DNA of 64,000 nucleotides from Janthinobacterium sp. 67 (GTDB lineage Bacteria; Pseudomonadota; Gammaproteobacteria; Burkholderiales; Burkholderiaceae_D), in assembly GCF_002797895.1 (NCBI RefSeq), contig NZ_PGES01000001.1, forward strand, positions 5,456,001-5,520,000. The letters run 5' to 3'. Each line of letters starts with the position of its first letter. Position 1 is the stretch's first letter. The translations under genes were made by a program, and so were the position numbers. Below, piece after piece: positions 10,337 through 18,144 of the stretch. The notes beneath the pieces were generated by a model. The model was not told the DNA's origin and searched no databases. It saw only the letters and a program-made list of their open reading frames with translations.

Positions 10337-11083
10337 ATGCAATTTGATGTCGTGACCCTGTTCCCGGAAATGTTTGCCGCGCTGACGCAGTCGGGTGTGA
10401 CCCGGCGCGCCTTCGAGCAGGGGAAATGTGGCTTGTCGCTGTGGAATCCCCGTGATTTCACGACCGACAATCACCGTACCGTGGATGACCGCCCCTATGG
10501 CGGCGGCCCTGGCATGGTGATGATGGCCCGTCCCCTCGAAGCGACAATTAATGCCGCGAAGCAACGCCAGACCGATCTCGGCCTGGTGGCGCCCCGCGTG
10601 GTGTTCATGTCGCCGCAAGGCCGTCCGTTGACGCACGAGCGCGTCACGCAGCTGAAAGCCGAACCTGGTCTGGTGATCCTGTGCGGCCGCTATGAAGCCG
10701 TGGACCAGCGTTTGCTGGACCGTTGCGTCGACGAGGAAATCAGCGTCGGCGACTTCGTCCTGTCGGGCGGTGAATTGCCTGCCATGGCGCTGATGGATGC
10801 GGTGATCCGCCTGTTGCCGGGTGTCTTGAACACCGAGGCATCGGCCATCGAGGACAGCTTCGTCAATGGCTTGCTCGATTCGCCGCACTACACGCGGCCG
10901 GAAACATATGAAGGCATGGCCGTGCCGCCCGTCTTGATGGGCGGCAATCATGCCGAGATCGTCAAGTGGCGCCGCCAGCGCATGCTGGAAGCGACCGCGA
11001 CAAAGCGGCCTGACCTCTTGCTCAGTGCGCGCGCCGCCGGCTTGCTTAGCAAGGCCGACGAACAATTCTTGGCCAGCCTGTAG
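10337..11083 (+). CDS. trmD: tRNA (guanine-N1)-methyltransferase
   Basis: A 248-residue SPOUT-class methyltransferase that makes m1G37 in tRNA using S-adenosylmethionine. Signatures include [13 protein letters not shown], the [10 protein letters not shown] loop, [10 protein letters not shown] and the trefoil-knot segment [17 protein letters not shown]. Length is standard. A GGATGGTGAGCG leader precedes the ATG. It is the third gene of the rpsP operon; the 132-base gap before rplS is the longest in the operon. Confidence 0.98.
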   Translation: MQFDVVTLFPEMFAALTQSGVTRRAFEQGKCGLSLWNPRDFTTDNHRTVDDRPYGGGPGMVMMARPLEATINAAKQRQTDLGLVAPRVVFMSPQGRPLTHERVTQLKAEPGLVILCGRYEAVDQRLLDRCVDEEISVGDFVLSGGELPAMALMDAVIRLLPGVLNTEASAIEDSFVNGLLDSPHYTRPETYEGMAVPPVLMGGNHAEIVKWRRQRMLEATATKRPDLLLSARAAGLLSKADEQFLASL

Positions 11084-11215
11084 GCCGTCTTCGGACGGCC
11101 GGCAGGGTGGCCAGTAGTGCCGGGCATGTTGCCCAAATTGGTAATACCCATCCTCTACCGGGCGGATACTTGCTATCCACAGTGCGCCGGCATGATGGTT
11201 TTCGGAGTGTTAAAA

Positions 11216-11599
11216 ATGGACTTGATTCAACAATTAGAGCAAGAAGAGATCGCCCGTCTGGGTAAATCGATTCCTGACTTCGCACCAGGCGATACCGTTA
11301 TCGTCAGCGTCAACGTAGTCGAAGGTACGCGCAAGCGCGCCCAGGCTTACGAAGGCGTCGTTATCTCCCGTCGTAACCGTGGCCTGAACTCGAACTTCAT
11401 CGTTCGCAAGATCTCGTCCGGCGAAGGCGTTGAGCGTACGTTCCAACTGTACTCGCCGCTGATCGCTTCGATCGAAGTGAAACGCCGTGGTGACGTTCGC
11501 CGCGCCAAGCTGTACTATCTGCGTGAGCGTTCGGGTAAATCGGCGCGTATCAAAGAAAAATTGCCAAATCGCCGCGTTGTGGCGAAAGCAAGCGCGTAA
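11216..11599 (+). CDS. rplS: 50S ribosomal protein L19
   Basis: A 127-residue L19 at the 30S-50S interface, starting [20 protein letters not shown] and containing [26 protein letters not shown] and the basic C-terminal [22 protein letters not shown]. The ATG at 11216 gives the standard length; the longer in-frame extension upstream is not coding-like. It closes the rpsP operon, and a terminator follows directly. Confidence 0.98.
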   Translation: MDLIQQLEQEEIARLGKSIPDFAPGDTVIVSVNVVEGTRKRAQAYEGVVISRRNRGLNSNFIVRKISSGEGVERTFQLYSPLIASIEVKRRGDVRRAKLYYLRERSGKSARIKEKLPNRRVVAKASA

Positions 11600-11617
11600 T
11601 ATCAGCGTCTGCGTTGG

Positions 11618-11650
11618 AAAAAGGGGTGCCTCTGATGGTGCCCCTTTTTT
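11618..11650 (+). terminator. Rho-independent terminator after rplS
   Basis: AAAAAGGGGTGCC (11618-11630) pairs with GGTGCCCCTTTTTT (11637-11650), including two G-U pairs, around a TCTGAT loop. A T run follows directly. It ends the ribosomal operon before the Nudix gene. Confidence 0.85.
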
Positions 11651-11680
11651 TATTCTGAATTGCTATTGAGGCAAGCTGCC

Positions 11681-12340
11681 ATGGCCACCATTGCATTTGA
11701 TCCAAAACAATTAGCCATCGATTCGATCGCCGGCGAAGCGGCGCTGGACGCCGCGCGCCTGACGCCCGAGTGGCTGCGCCAGCGCCTGGCCGAACAGCCC
11801 GACTGGCAGCCCGAGATTACCCAGGATTTTCTTTCCGCCCGCGCCGTGCCCGTGCGCGCCGCCGTGCTCATTCCGCTCGTGCAGCGCCCGGACGGCCTGA
11901 CCATCTTGCTGACCCTGCGCACCGACCACCTGAGCAGCCATGCGGGCCAGGTCAGCTTTCCCGGCGGGCGCAGCGAAGCTTTCGATGCGTCGCCCGTCGC
12001 CACGGCCCTGCGCGAAACGGAAGAAGAGGTGGGCCTGGCGCGCGAGCACATCGAGGTGCTCGGTTGCCTGCCCGATTACCTGACGGGCACCGGCTACCAG
12101 GTCACGCCCGTGGTGGGCCTGGTGACGCCGCCGTTCGAGCTGCGCGCCGACCCGTCCGAAGTGGCGGAAATCTTCGAAGTGCCGCTGGCCTTCCTCATGG
12201 ATGGTCTCAACCATCAGCGCCTGTCGGTGGAATTGCCCGGCGGGCGGCGCTCGTTCTACGCCATGCCCTACGAACGCTTCTATATCTGGGGCGCCACCGC
12301 CGGCATGCTGCGCAATCTGTTTCACCTCTTGCGCGCGTAA
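11681..12340 (+). CDS. CoA pyrophosphatase (Nudix hydrolase, NudL-type)
   Basis: A 219-residue Nudix hydrolase. The CoA-specific upstream signature is present (LLTLRTDHLSSHAGQVSFPGG). It runs into the Nudix box, beginning GGRSEAFDASPVATALRE and ending TEEEVGL with the metal-binding REtEEE core. Family members cleave CoA or acyl-CoA to phosphopantetheine and 3',5'-ADP. ATG 11681 was chosen; the upstream TTG extension has no support. In many Burkholderiales a NudL-type gene lies beside the rplS operon, as here. Confidence 0.9.
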   Translation: MATIAFDPKQLAIDSIAGEAALDAARLTPEWLRQRLAEQPDWQPEITQDFLSARAVPVRAAVLIPLVQRPDGLTILLTLRTDHLSSHAGQVSFPGGRSEAFDASPVATALRETEEEVGLAREHIEVLGCLPDYLTGTGYQVTPVVGLVTPPFELRADPSEVAEIFEVPLAFLMDGLNHQRLSVELPGGRRSFYAMPYERFYIWGATAGMLRNLFHLLRA

Positions 12341-12437
12341 AATGGCGCCCCGCACGTAATAAGTTTGATTCCAGCACTGCACTGCGCTATCGTAGCGGGC
12401 ATTGCGGTATTGCTGAAAAAGACAAAAAGGACGTTTG

Positions 12438-13397
12438 ATGACATTTCTCTCCATACTTTGCGCATTGCTGATCGAGCAGCTCAAACCTTTGCGCGCGGAC
12501 AATCCGATCTACGCCGAAATCAAGAGCCTGGCAATGCGCATGGAGACCTGGTTCAATGCCGGCCACGCCAACCACGGCCGCATGGGCTGGTTCCTCATGA
12601 TCGGCGTGCTGATGGTGCCGACGGCAGGCATCTACTGGCTCTTGCTGCATTATCAGCTGACCCTGCTGGCCTTTGCCTGGAACGTCCTCATCGTCTACCT
12701 GACCCTGGGCTTCCGTCACTACAGCCATTACTTTACCTCCATCCAGCTGGCCCTGAGCGCCGGCGACGAAGCGACCGCGCGCACCTTGCTGGCCGACTGG
12801 ACCAAGCTCGACACGGTGGGCATGGAAGCGAGCGAAATCGCCCGCATCGCCGTGGAAAAAGCCCTGGTCACCACGCACCGCAATGTCTTTGGCGTGTTTT
12901 TCTGGTTCCTCATGCCGCTGGGCCCTGCCTGCGCCGTGATGTACCGCGTGGCCGAATACCTGGCGCGCGCCTGGAACGAACCCGAGCACATGCGCAATGA
13001 AGCGTTCGGCCAGTTCGCCGCGCGCGCCTTTTACTGGATCGACTGGATTCCCGTGCGCCTGACGGCCGTGGCATTTGCCGTGGTCGGCAATTTCGAGGAC
13101 GCCATCTATGCCTGGCGCAATTTCGCCCAGCGCTGGCAGGACGAGGCCATCGGCATCATCCTGACGGCCGGCGGCGGCGCCATGGGCGTACGCCTGGGCA
13201 CGCCAGCGGAAACGGCGGCCCGCGTGCTCGTCACGCCGGACATGGCCGTCGATGACAGCGACAGCGAAAGCGATATCCTGCCCGGCGAAGAGCCGGGCGC
13301 GCGCGCCTTGCAGAGCACGGTCGGCCTTGTGTGGCGCGCCTTGCTGCTGTGGATGCTGCTGCTGTTGCTGATGTCGGGCGCCGTTTTCCTCGGCTGA
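12438..13397 (+). CDS. CobD/CbiB-family integral membrane protein
   Basis: A 319-residue polytopic protein related to CobD/CbiB (cobinamide synthase family) and AmpE. It starts MTFLSILCALLIEQLKPL and contains hydrophobic segments near 50-95, 150-170 and 195-215, plus a C-terminal membrane helix (WRALLLWMLLLLLMSG). Conserved features are the RHYSHYFTSIQLALSAGD segment and the late RWQDEAIGIILTAGGGAMGV segment. No other cobalamin genes lie nearby, so a B12 role should not be assumed; AmpE-like regulatory proteins share the fold. ATG 12438 was preferred over TTG 12435. Confidence 0.75.
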   Translation: MTFLSILCALLIEQLKPLRADNPIYAEIKSLAMRMETWFNAGHANHGRMGWFLMIGVLMVPTAGIYWLLLHYQLTLLAFAWNVLIVYLTLGFRHYSHYFTSIQLALSAGDEATARTLLADWTKLDTVGMEASEIARIAVEKALVTTHRNVFGVFFWFLMPLGPACAVMYRVAEYLARAWNEPEHMRNEAFGQFAARAFYWIDWIPVRLTAVAFAVVGNFEDAIYAWRNFAQRWQDEAIGIILTAGGGAMGVRLGTPAETAARVLVTPDMAVDDSDSESDILPGEEPGARALQSTVGLVWRALLLWMLLLLLMSGAVFLG

Positions 13398-13509
13398 CGC
13401 GGGGCCTGGCGCGTGGAACAGGGTTAAAATAGGGGCTGGCGCGCAAGCGTGCCGGCCCCTGTTTGCATCGTCAGGGCAGATCGAGGTAGAACCCAAGTCT
13501 TCTATAAGA

Positions 13510-13515
13510 TATAAT
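13510..13515 (+). promoter_or_regulatory. Probable -10 box before the DUF3579 gene
   Basis: A perfect TATAAT within TATAAGATATAATAC lies about 87 bases before the DUF3579 start codon in the 204-base intergenic gap. The -35 region is not clear. Confidence 0.4.
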
Positions 13516-13601
13516 ACTGGCTTACCGCAGCAAACGTAGTTGAATTACCAGCCCGGCCTACCCGCCGGGGCCATTCACGCAATCCAGTCCCGACAAGCCA
13601 C

Positions 13602-13937
13602 ATGGCCGAGTTATCTCAAAAAACAGGGGAACTCTCAGACGAGTTCTTCATCCTTGGTCTCACCAGCAATGGCAAGCAATTCCGACCCAGCGATTGGGCC
13701 GAGCGCCTTTGTGGAGTGATGTCCTGTTTCAATCCCGAAGGCGGCGGGCGCAATGCGCACCTCCAGTATTCGCCCTACGTGCGCCCGACCGTCGTCAATG
13801 GCGTCAAGTCGGTGGTGGTCAACACCAAGCTGCGCGAGATCGAGCCGATGGCGTTTCACTTCGTGCGCGAATTTGCCAAGGATAACGACCTGCAGATCGT
13901 CGAAGCCTGCTTCCTGCCGCCCCCCGAAGATAAGTAA
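13602..13937 (+). CDS. DUF3579 domain-containing protein
   Basis: A 111-residue protein spanning the whole DUF3579 family length, which is common in betaproteobacteria. Recognisable blocks are FILGLTSNGKQFRPSDWAER, GVMSCFNPEGGGRNAHLQYS and IEPMAFHFVREFAKDNDLQI. No catalytic motif or membrane segment is visible, and the biochemical role is unknown. It stands alone, 204 bases after the CobD/CbiB-like gene with its own likely -10 box. Confidence 0.82.
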   Translation: MAELSQKTGELSDEFFILGLTSNGKQFRPSDWAERLCGVMSCFNPEGGGRNAHLQYSPYVRPTVVNGVKSVVVNTKLREIEPMAFHFVREFAKDNDLQIVEACFLPPPEDK

Positions 13938-14018
13938 GATCGTTTCAATTGATTTGCCTCAAACCCGCCACGGCGGACTGGCGTAGCGTGGACACTCTGC
14001 CTCTAACGGAGTGGCGAC

Positions 14019-14468
14019 ATGCGCATCGGCGACATCTGTACCCTGCATACCATCCATTGCCAGCGTGACACCAGCGTGCAAGACGCGGCGCTGCTGATGC
14101 GCCAGCACCACGTGGGCGACCTGATCGTGGCCGAACAGCCGAACGGCGAGCGCGTCCCCATCGGCATCCTCACCGACCGCGACATCGTCATTTCCGTCAT
14201 CGCCCTGGGCCTCGACCCCGCCAGCCTGCTGGTGGGCGACATCATGAGCGAGCAGCTGCTCACGGCCAGCGAAGACGAAGACGTCTACGACATCATCGAA
14301 CGCATGCGCGTTAACGGCATCCGCCGCCTGCCCGTCGTCAATAGCCTGGGCGCGCTTTCCGGCGTCGTCAGCATCGACGACCTGCTTGCCTTCCTGGCCC
14401 AGGAAATGGCCGAACTGGCACGCATCAGCAGCGGCCAGCTCGTACATGAAAAGCGCACCAGAAAGTAG
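14019..14468 (+). CDS. CBS-domain pair protein
   Basis: A 149-residue protein made almost entirely of two CBS motifs forming one Bateman module. CBS1 is about residues 7-65 (HHVGDLIVAEQPNGERVPIG, then TDRDIVISVI) and CBS2 about 75-135 (TASEDEDVYDIIERMRVNGI, RRLPVVN, LGALSGVVSIDDLLAFLA). Such modules bind adenine nucleotides and usually regulate a partner protein; none is evident here. The start is supported by GGAGTGGCGAC just before the ATG. Confidence 0.86.
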   Translation: MRIGDICTLHTIHCQRDTSVQDAALLMRQHHVGDLIVAEQPNGERVPIGILTDRDIVISVIALGLDPASLLVGDIMSEQLLTASEDEDVYDIIERMRVNGIRRLPVVNSLGALSGVVSIDDLLAFLAQEMAELARISSGQLVHEKRTRK

Positions 14469-14546
14469 GCCTGCATTGCGCAATTCCGGTCAAGTCACGC
14501 CTGCCTGAAAATGCTACAGTCGCTGCTCGTTCAACGGGAAGCGTTC

Positions 14547-15365
14547 ATGCACACTCTGGCCAAGGCACTCTGGTATATCGAATCGCATTATGCGGAGAAT
14601 ATCTCGCTCGGCGATATCGCCCGCGTGGGCGGCGCTTCACCGTGTCACCTGACGCGCGCGTTCGGCCTGGCCACGGGCCACTCCGTGATGCGCTATGTGC
14701 GGGCGCGCCGGCTCAGCGAGGCGGCCCGCGCGCTGGCCCAGGGCGCGCAAGACATCCTCGCCGTCGCGCTGCAGGCCGGCTACAGTTCCCATGAAGCATT
14801 TACGCGGGCCTTTCGCGACCAGTTCCAGGTCACGCCGGAAAAGGTGCGGGCCCGGCGCCACGTCGCCAACCTCGCGCTGGTCGACGCCATCAAGATGGAT
14901 GTGGCGCGGGGTATGCCTTTGGAAGCGCCCCGTTTCGAACAGGGACCCGCCTTGCTCGTGGCGGGCCTCGTCGAACGGTATCGCGCAGAAACGGCCGCCG
15001 GCATTCCCGCCCTGTGGCAACGCTTCCTGCCCCATGTGGCGCCCGGCCAGCTGGTGTATGGCGTGTGCTGCAACAATGACGACGCAGGCAATTTCGATTA
15101 CCTTTGCGCCATGCCGGTGAGCGACTTCTCCCAGGCGCCCGACGACTGGATGCGGCTGCGCATCGTCCCGCAGCGCTATGCCGTGTTCCAGCACCGCGGG
15201 CATATTTCCACCATCCGCACCACCTGGCATGCGGTGTGGAACGAGTGGCTGCCCCAGTCGGGCCTGGAAGTGGCCGACGCGCCCGACTTCGAACGCTACG
15301 ACCGGCATTTCGATCCCACCAGCGGCAACGGCGGCGTGGAAATCTGGCTCCCCTTGAAAGCATGA
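14547..15365 (+). CDS. AraC-family regulator with GyrI-like effector domain
   Basis: A 272-residue regulator. Its N-terminal AraC/XylS DNA-binding domain carries two helix-turn-helices (ISLGDIARVGGASPCHLTRAF and ILAVALQAGYSSHEAFTRAF). The C-terminal GyrI-like/Rob-type ligand-binding domain covers about 125-272 (VYGVCCNNDDAGNFDYLCAM, later VEIWLPLK). This architecture matches Rob- and SoxS-like regulators responding to small hydrophobic molecules or drugs. ATG 14547 was chosen for the GGGAAG five bases upstream; ATG 14511 adds 12 residues without a ribosome site. Its stop overlaps the next gene's start (ATGA), so the two are translationally coupled. Confidence 0.9.
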   Translation: MHTLAKALWYIESHYAENISLGDIARVGGASPCHLTRAFGLATGHSVMRYVRARRLSEAARALAQGAQDILAVALQAGYSSHEAFTRAFRDQFQVTPEKVRARRHVANLALVDAIKMDVARGMPLEAPRFEQGPALLVAGLVERYRAETAAGIPALWQRFLPHVAPGQLVYGVCCNNDDAGNFDYLCAMPVSDFSQAPDDWMRLRIVPQRYAVFQHRGHISTIRTTWHAVWNEWLPQSGLEVADAPDFERYDRHFDPTSGNGGVEIWLPLKA

Positions 15366-16825
15366 GCATGCTCAATACCTTGTCTGCACCAGCCCTGTTC
15401 GCCGGTGGCGCCGCGCTGCGCCAGCGTCTGTTGCAAATTGCCGCCGCGCTGGCGGCGGGCTTGCCCCTGTACTGGGTGCTGGGGCCGCAGCCGCTGGGCC
15501 CGCTGGCCTGGTGCGCGCCGCTGCCCGTGCTGTGGCTGGCCCTGCGTTCGTCGCGCCGCGATGCGGCCTGGATGACGTTGCTGGCCGCCATGCTGGGCTT
15601 GTCATCGAACTTTACTTATTTCCGCCTGCTCATGCCCTTGCCGGCCGTGCTGGTCGTGATGCTCGTCAAGGCACTGTTGTGGATGCTGGTGGTGCTGGCC
15701 ACGCGGCGCCTCGTGCTGCGCTACCGGGCACCCTGGACGGTGCTGGCCTATCCCGTGCTGTGGGTGGCCATCGATACCCTGATGGCGACCCTGCTGCCGG
15801 ACGGTAACTGGGGCAGTCTTGCGTATTCGCAAGCCGATAACGTTGCCGTGCTGCAGGTGACGGCCCTGGCGGGCGTGCCTGGCCTGCTGTTTTTGCTGTG
15901 CCTGGCGCCCTCCGCGCTGGCCTTGCTGCTGGCGGGAGGCCGCGCGTATGCGCCAGCGGCGGGCATGACCGTGTTGCTGCTGGCGGCCGCGTTCGCCGGC
16001 GGCGCCTGGCGCGTGCACGGTGCGCCGGCGCCAACCGGCCCGCTGGCAGGGCTCGTGGCCATCGATGACTTTATCGGTCCGGCCACGCCGCCGGCGCGCG
16101 CGCAAGCCATCTGGGACCAGTACGCGCGCCATGTCGAACGATTGGCGGGGCAGGGCGCCAGGCTGGTGCTGCTGCCGGAAAAGATCGCCGTGCTGGCGCC
16201 CGCGCAGGCGGACGCCGTGCGGCGGCGTTTCCAGGCGCTGGCACGCGACACGGGCGCGTGGATCACCGTGGGTATCGGCGTGCAGGACGCTGCCGGCCGG
16301 CGCAATCTGGCCTGGCTGTTCGCGCCCGATGGGAGCGCGCCCGTCAGCTACCAAAAACACCATCTGGCGCCGCCCGAGCGCGAGTTTCTTGCCGGCAGCA
16401 CGTATGCCGTGCAGCCGGTGGAGGGGCTGGCCATGGGCCTGGCCATCTGCAAGGACATGCATTTCGCTGCCCTGGGGCAGGCGTATGGCGCGGCCGGCGC
16501 GCAAACGATGCTGGTACCGGCTTGGGATTTCCAGCTCGACGCCTGGATGGGGGCGCGCATGACGGTGGTGCGTGGCGTGGAAAACGGTTATGCCGTGCTG
16601 CGCGCGGCGCGCGAGGGCGTGCTGACGGTCAGCGATGCGTATGGACGGGTGCTGGCGGAGCGGGCCAGCAGCGCCATGCCGGGCGGCACCTTGCTGGCGC
16701 CGCTGCCGGCACACCCGTCCGTCGCCACCCGGGCAGGATGGCTGGGGCCGCTGTTCGGCTGGTCGTGCGTGGCGCTGGGCGTGCTTTTGCTGTGCGTCGG
16801 CCGCCGCGCCGCGCCCGCCACCTGA
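15362..16825 (+). CDS. Apolipoprotein N-acyltransferase-like membrane amidase
   Basis: A 487-residue protein with Lnt architecture: an N-terminal membrane part of six or so helices (to about 220), then a periplasmic carbon-nitrogen hydrolase domain. The nitrilase triad is visible as Glu273 (LLPEKIAVL), Lys332 (SYQKHHLAPPE) and Cys363 (LAICKDMHF), close to the spacing in E. coli Lnt (267/335/387). A final hydrophobic helix ends the protein. It is probably a diverged second copy, because its neighbour is a regulator rather than the usual corC/ybeY cluster. The start overlaps the AraC stop by four bases; ATG 15368 is an alternative. Confidence 0.82.
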   Translation: MSMLNTLSAPALFAGGAALRQRLLQIAAALAAGLPLYWVLGPQPLGPLAWCAPLPVLWLALRSSRRDAAWMTLLAAMLGLSSNFTYFRLLMPLPAVLVVMLVKALLWMLVVLATRRLVLRYRAPWTVLAYPVLWVAIDTLMATLLPDGNWGSLAYSQADNVAVLQVTALAGVPGLLFLLCLAPSALALLLAGGRAYAPAAGMTVLLLAAAFAGGAWRVHGAPAPTGPLAGLVAIDDFIGPATPPARAQAIWDQYARHVERLAGQGARLVLLPEKIAVLAPAQADAVRRRFQALARDTGAWITVGIGVQDAAGRRNLAWLFAPDGSAPVSYQKHHLAPPEREFLAGSTYAVQPVEGLAMGLAICKDMHFAALGQAYGAAGAQTMLVPAWDFQLDAWMGARMTVVRGVENGYAVLRAAREGVLTVSDAYGRVLAERASSAMPGGTLLAPLPAHPSVATRAGWLGPLFGWSCVALGVLLLCVGRRAAPAT

Positions 16826-16925
16826 CGAGATTATCTATTTTGCTGCGGAGCACAAAAAACAGCTGGCGCGTGCATTTTCATATTATTCGCGGCGCAGCCA
16901 TATAATGGCCGATCACCATTTCACC

Positions 16926-16974
16926 ATTGCAGTGCATATACAGGCGCGATGCCCGTTATATATTGCACTGCAAT
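16926..16974. promoter_or_regulatory. Long-spaced inverted repeat in the lnt-like/gntR gap
   Basis: ATTGCAGTGCA (16926-16936) and TGCACTGCAAT (16964-16974) are perfect 11-base inverted copies 27 bases apart, with AT-rich TATA stretches inside each arm. The element lies in the 190-base gap between the convergent lnt-like and gntR genes. There is no T run, so it is not a standard intrinsic terminator. It may be an RNA stem or a protein-binding dyad. A TGGTATT box (16988-16994) and TGGTATTAATTGGTAC (17011-17026) follow. Confidence 0.5.
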
Positions 16975-17015
16975 AAGTGGTTTTCTCTGGTATTGAGAAA
17001 TGCGTGAAACTGGTA

Positions 17016-17756
17016 TTAATTGGTACTTAATTCCGCCACGAAGTCATACATATCGCCGCGGAAGTAGGAGCGGCAAAATTCCACGGCGCGTCCATCGCGC
17101 AAAAAGCCCAGCCTTTCCACCGACAAGCCCGCGTCGCCTTCCTCCGCCTGCAGCAGGCTGGCCTGCTCCCCCGTCAATAAAAGCGCGCTGAGCCGCTGCA
17201 AGGCGCGCACGGGCCGGTTGCCCGCCTGTTCCAGCGCGTCATACATCGATACGTCGACGGCGTCGAGTGCCGGCAGGCAGCTGGCGACGATGGTCGCGTA
17301 CTCGAGGCACATCGGCACCTCGTCCGCATAGCGGATACGGTGGAAGCGGTACACGGGCGCGCCCGGCGACAGCCGCAGGCGCAGGGCCTCTTCCGGCGTC
17401 ACGGTGCCCTCCGCGCGCTTGAGCCACACGCTGCGCGGCGTGCGTCCGCGCGCCCGCATGTCCTCGGAAAACGACGTCAGTTTGGCGAAGTTTTTCTCGA
17501 TGCGCGTATTGATGAAATTGCCCGAGCCGGGACGGCGCACCAGCAAACCCTCGTTGACGAGGCCATCGATGGCCTTGCGCACGGTGATGCGCGAGACGGC
17601 CAGGTCGCTGGCCAGCTGGCGTTCGGCCGGCAGGGCTTCGTCGGGGCCGAGGATGCGCTTGTCGATCGCTTCGCGCAGCGCGCGCTGCAGTTGCTGGTAC
17701 AGGGGCAGACTGCTCGTCTGCCCCAGGCCTTGCATGATGTGAGCCAGGGTTGTCAT
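17016..17756 (-). CDS. GntR/HutC-family regulator with UTRA domain (amino-sugar type)
   Basis: A 246-residue regulator: a winged helix at about 12-80 (LPLYQQLQRALREAIDKRIL, RITVRKAIDGLVNEGLL) and a UTRA effector domain at 95-240. It is paralogous to the GntR protein at 36 kb, which has the same length and architecture and shares LTSFSE and the following region. NagR/DasR-type members bind amino-sugar phosphates and TGGT-containing operators. Its position beside two TonB receptors and a nag operon supports a GlcNAc role. The Met at 17756 was chosen; the longer frame to 17849 is leader. Candidate TGGTATT operators lie both after its stop and in the divergent promoter region. Confidence 0.88.
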   Translation of the reverse strand: MTTLAHIMQGLGQTSSLPLYQQLQRALREAIDKRILGPDEALPAERQLASDLAVSRITVRKAIDGLVNEGLLVRRPGSGNFINTRIEKNFAKLTSFSEDMRARGRTPRSVWLKRAEGTVTPEEALRLRLSPGAPVYRFHRIRYADEVPMCLEYATIVASCLPALDAVDVSMYDALEQAGNRPVRALQRLSALLLTGEQASLLQAEEGDAGLSVERLGFLRDGRAVEFCRSYFRGDMYDFVAELSTN

Positions 17757-18144
17757 ACGCTGAGGGTCTCCGTTACGGCGCGTTGCAGACGCGCTCTGTA
17801 TCTGTTTTGTGTCGCTGGATAATACCAAAAAAGACCGTTGTAAAACCAATTTGAATTATCAGGCCGGCAATTTATACCTGCCCTCGCTGGTATTTACCCC
17901 GGCCATACGGGCTATAGATTGATTCAGCTGAAGTGGTCTGTGTGATTCAAACAACGTTATAAAAAAAAAGTTGCAACTGGTAGTATTCTGGTATTGGATA
18001 GTAGTATATTGGCGTTGAATTGGTTTTGTAAGTGGTTGTGCCGAAGGGTCTGCAGCGTGCTGGCAAGAATGGGCGGGCTGGAAAGAAGACCTACGTTAAA
18101 AATGAAAAGGTTCCAATCCTGGAGCCTAAATCAAGGGGGAGTAC
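17757..18144. promoter_or_regulatory. Divergent gntR / TonB-receptor control region with TGGTATT boxes
   Basis: This 388-base gap is much more A/T rich than its surroundings and holds no gene. It contains AATACCA (17821-17827), TGGTATT (17888-17894) and a tandem TGGTAGTATTCTGGTATT (17978-17995), all copies of one half-site or its complement. The tandem pair lies 150 bases before the receptor start. I infer operators for the adjacent GntR regulator, because amino-sugar GntR proteins recognise TGGT-type half-sites. The receptor itself has a strong GGGGGAG Shine-Dalgarno. Confidence 0.6.

Noticed and set aside
12438-13397. Assignment of the CobD/CbiB-like gene to cobalamin synthesis
   Set aside because: No other cob or cbi gene is near, and the family also contains AmpE-like proteins, so only the family name is given.
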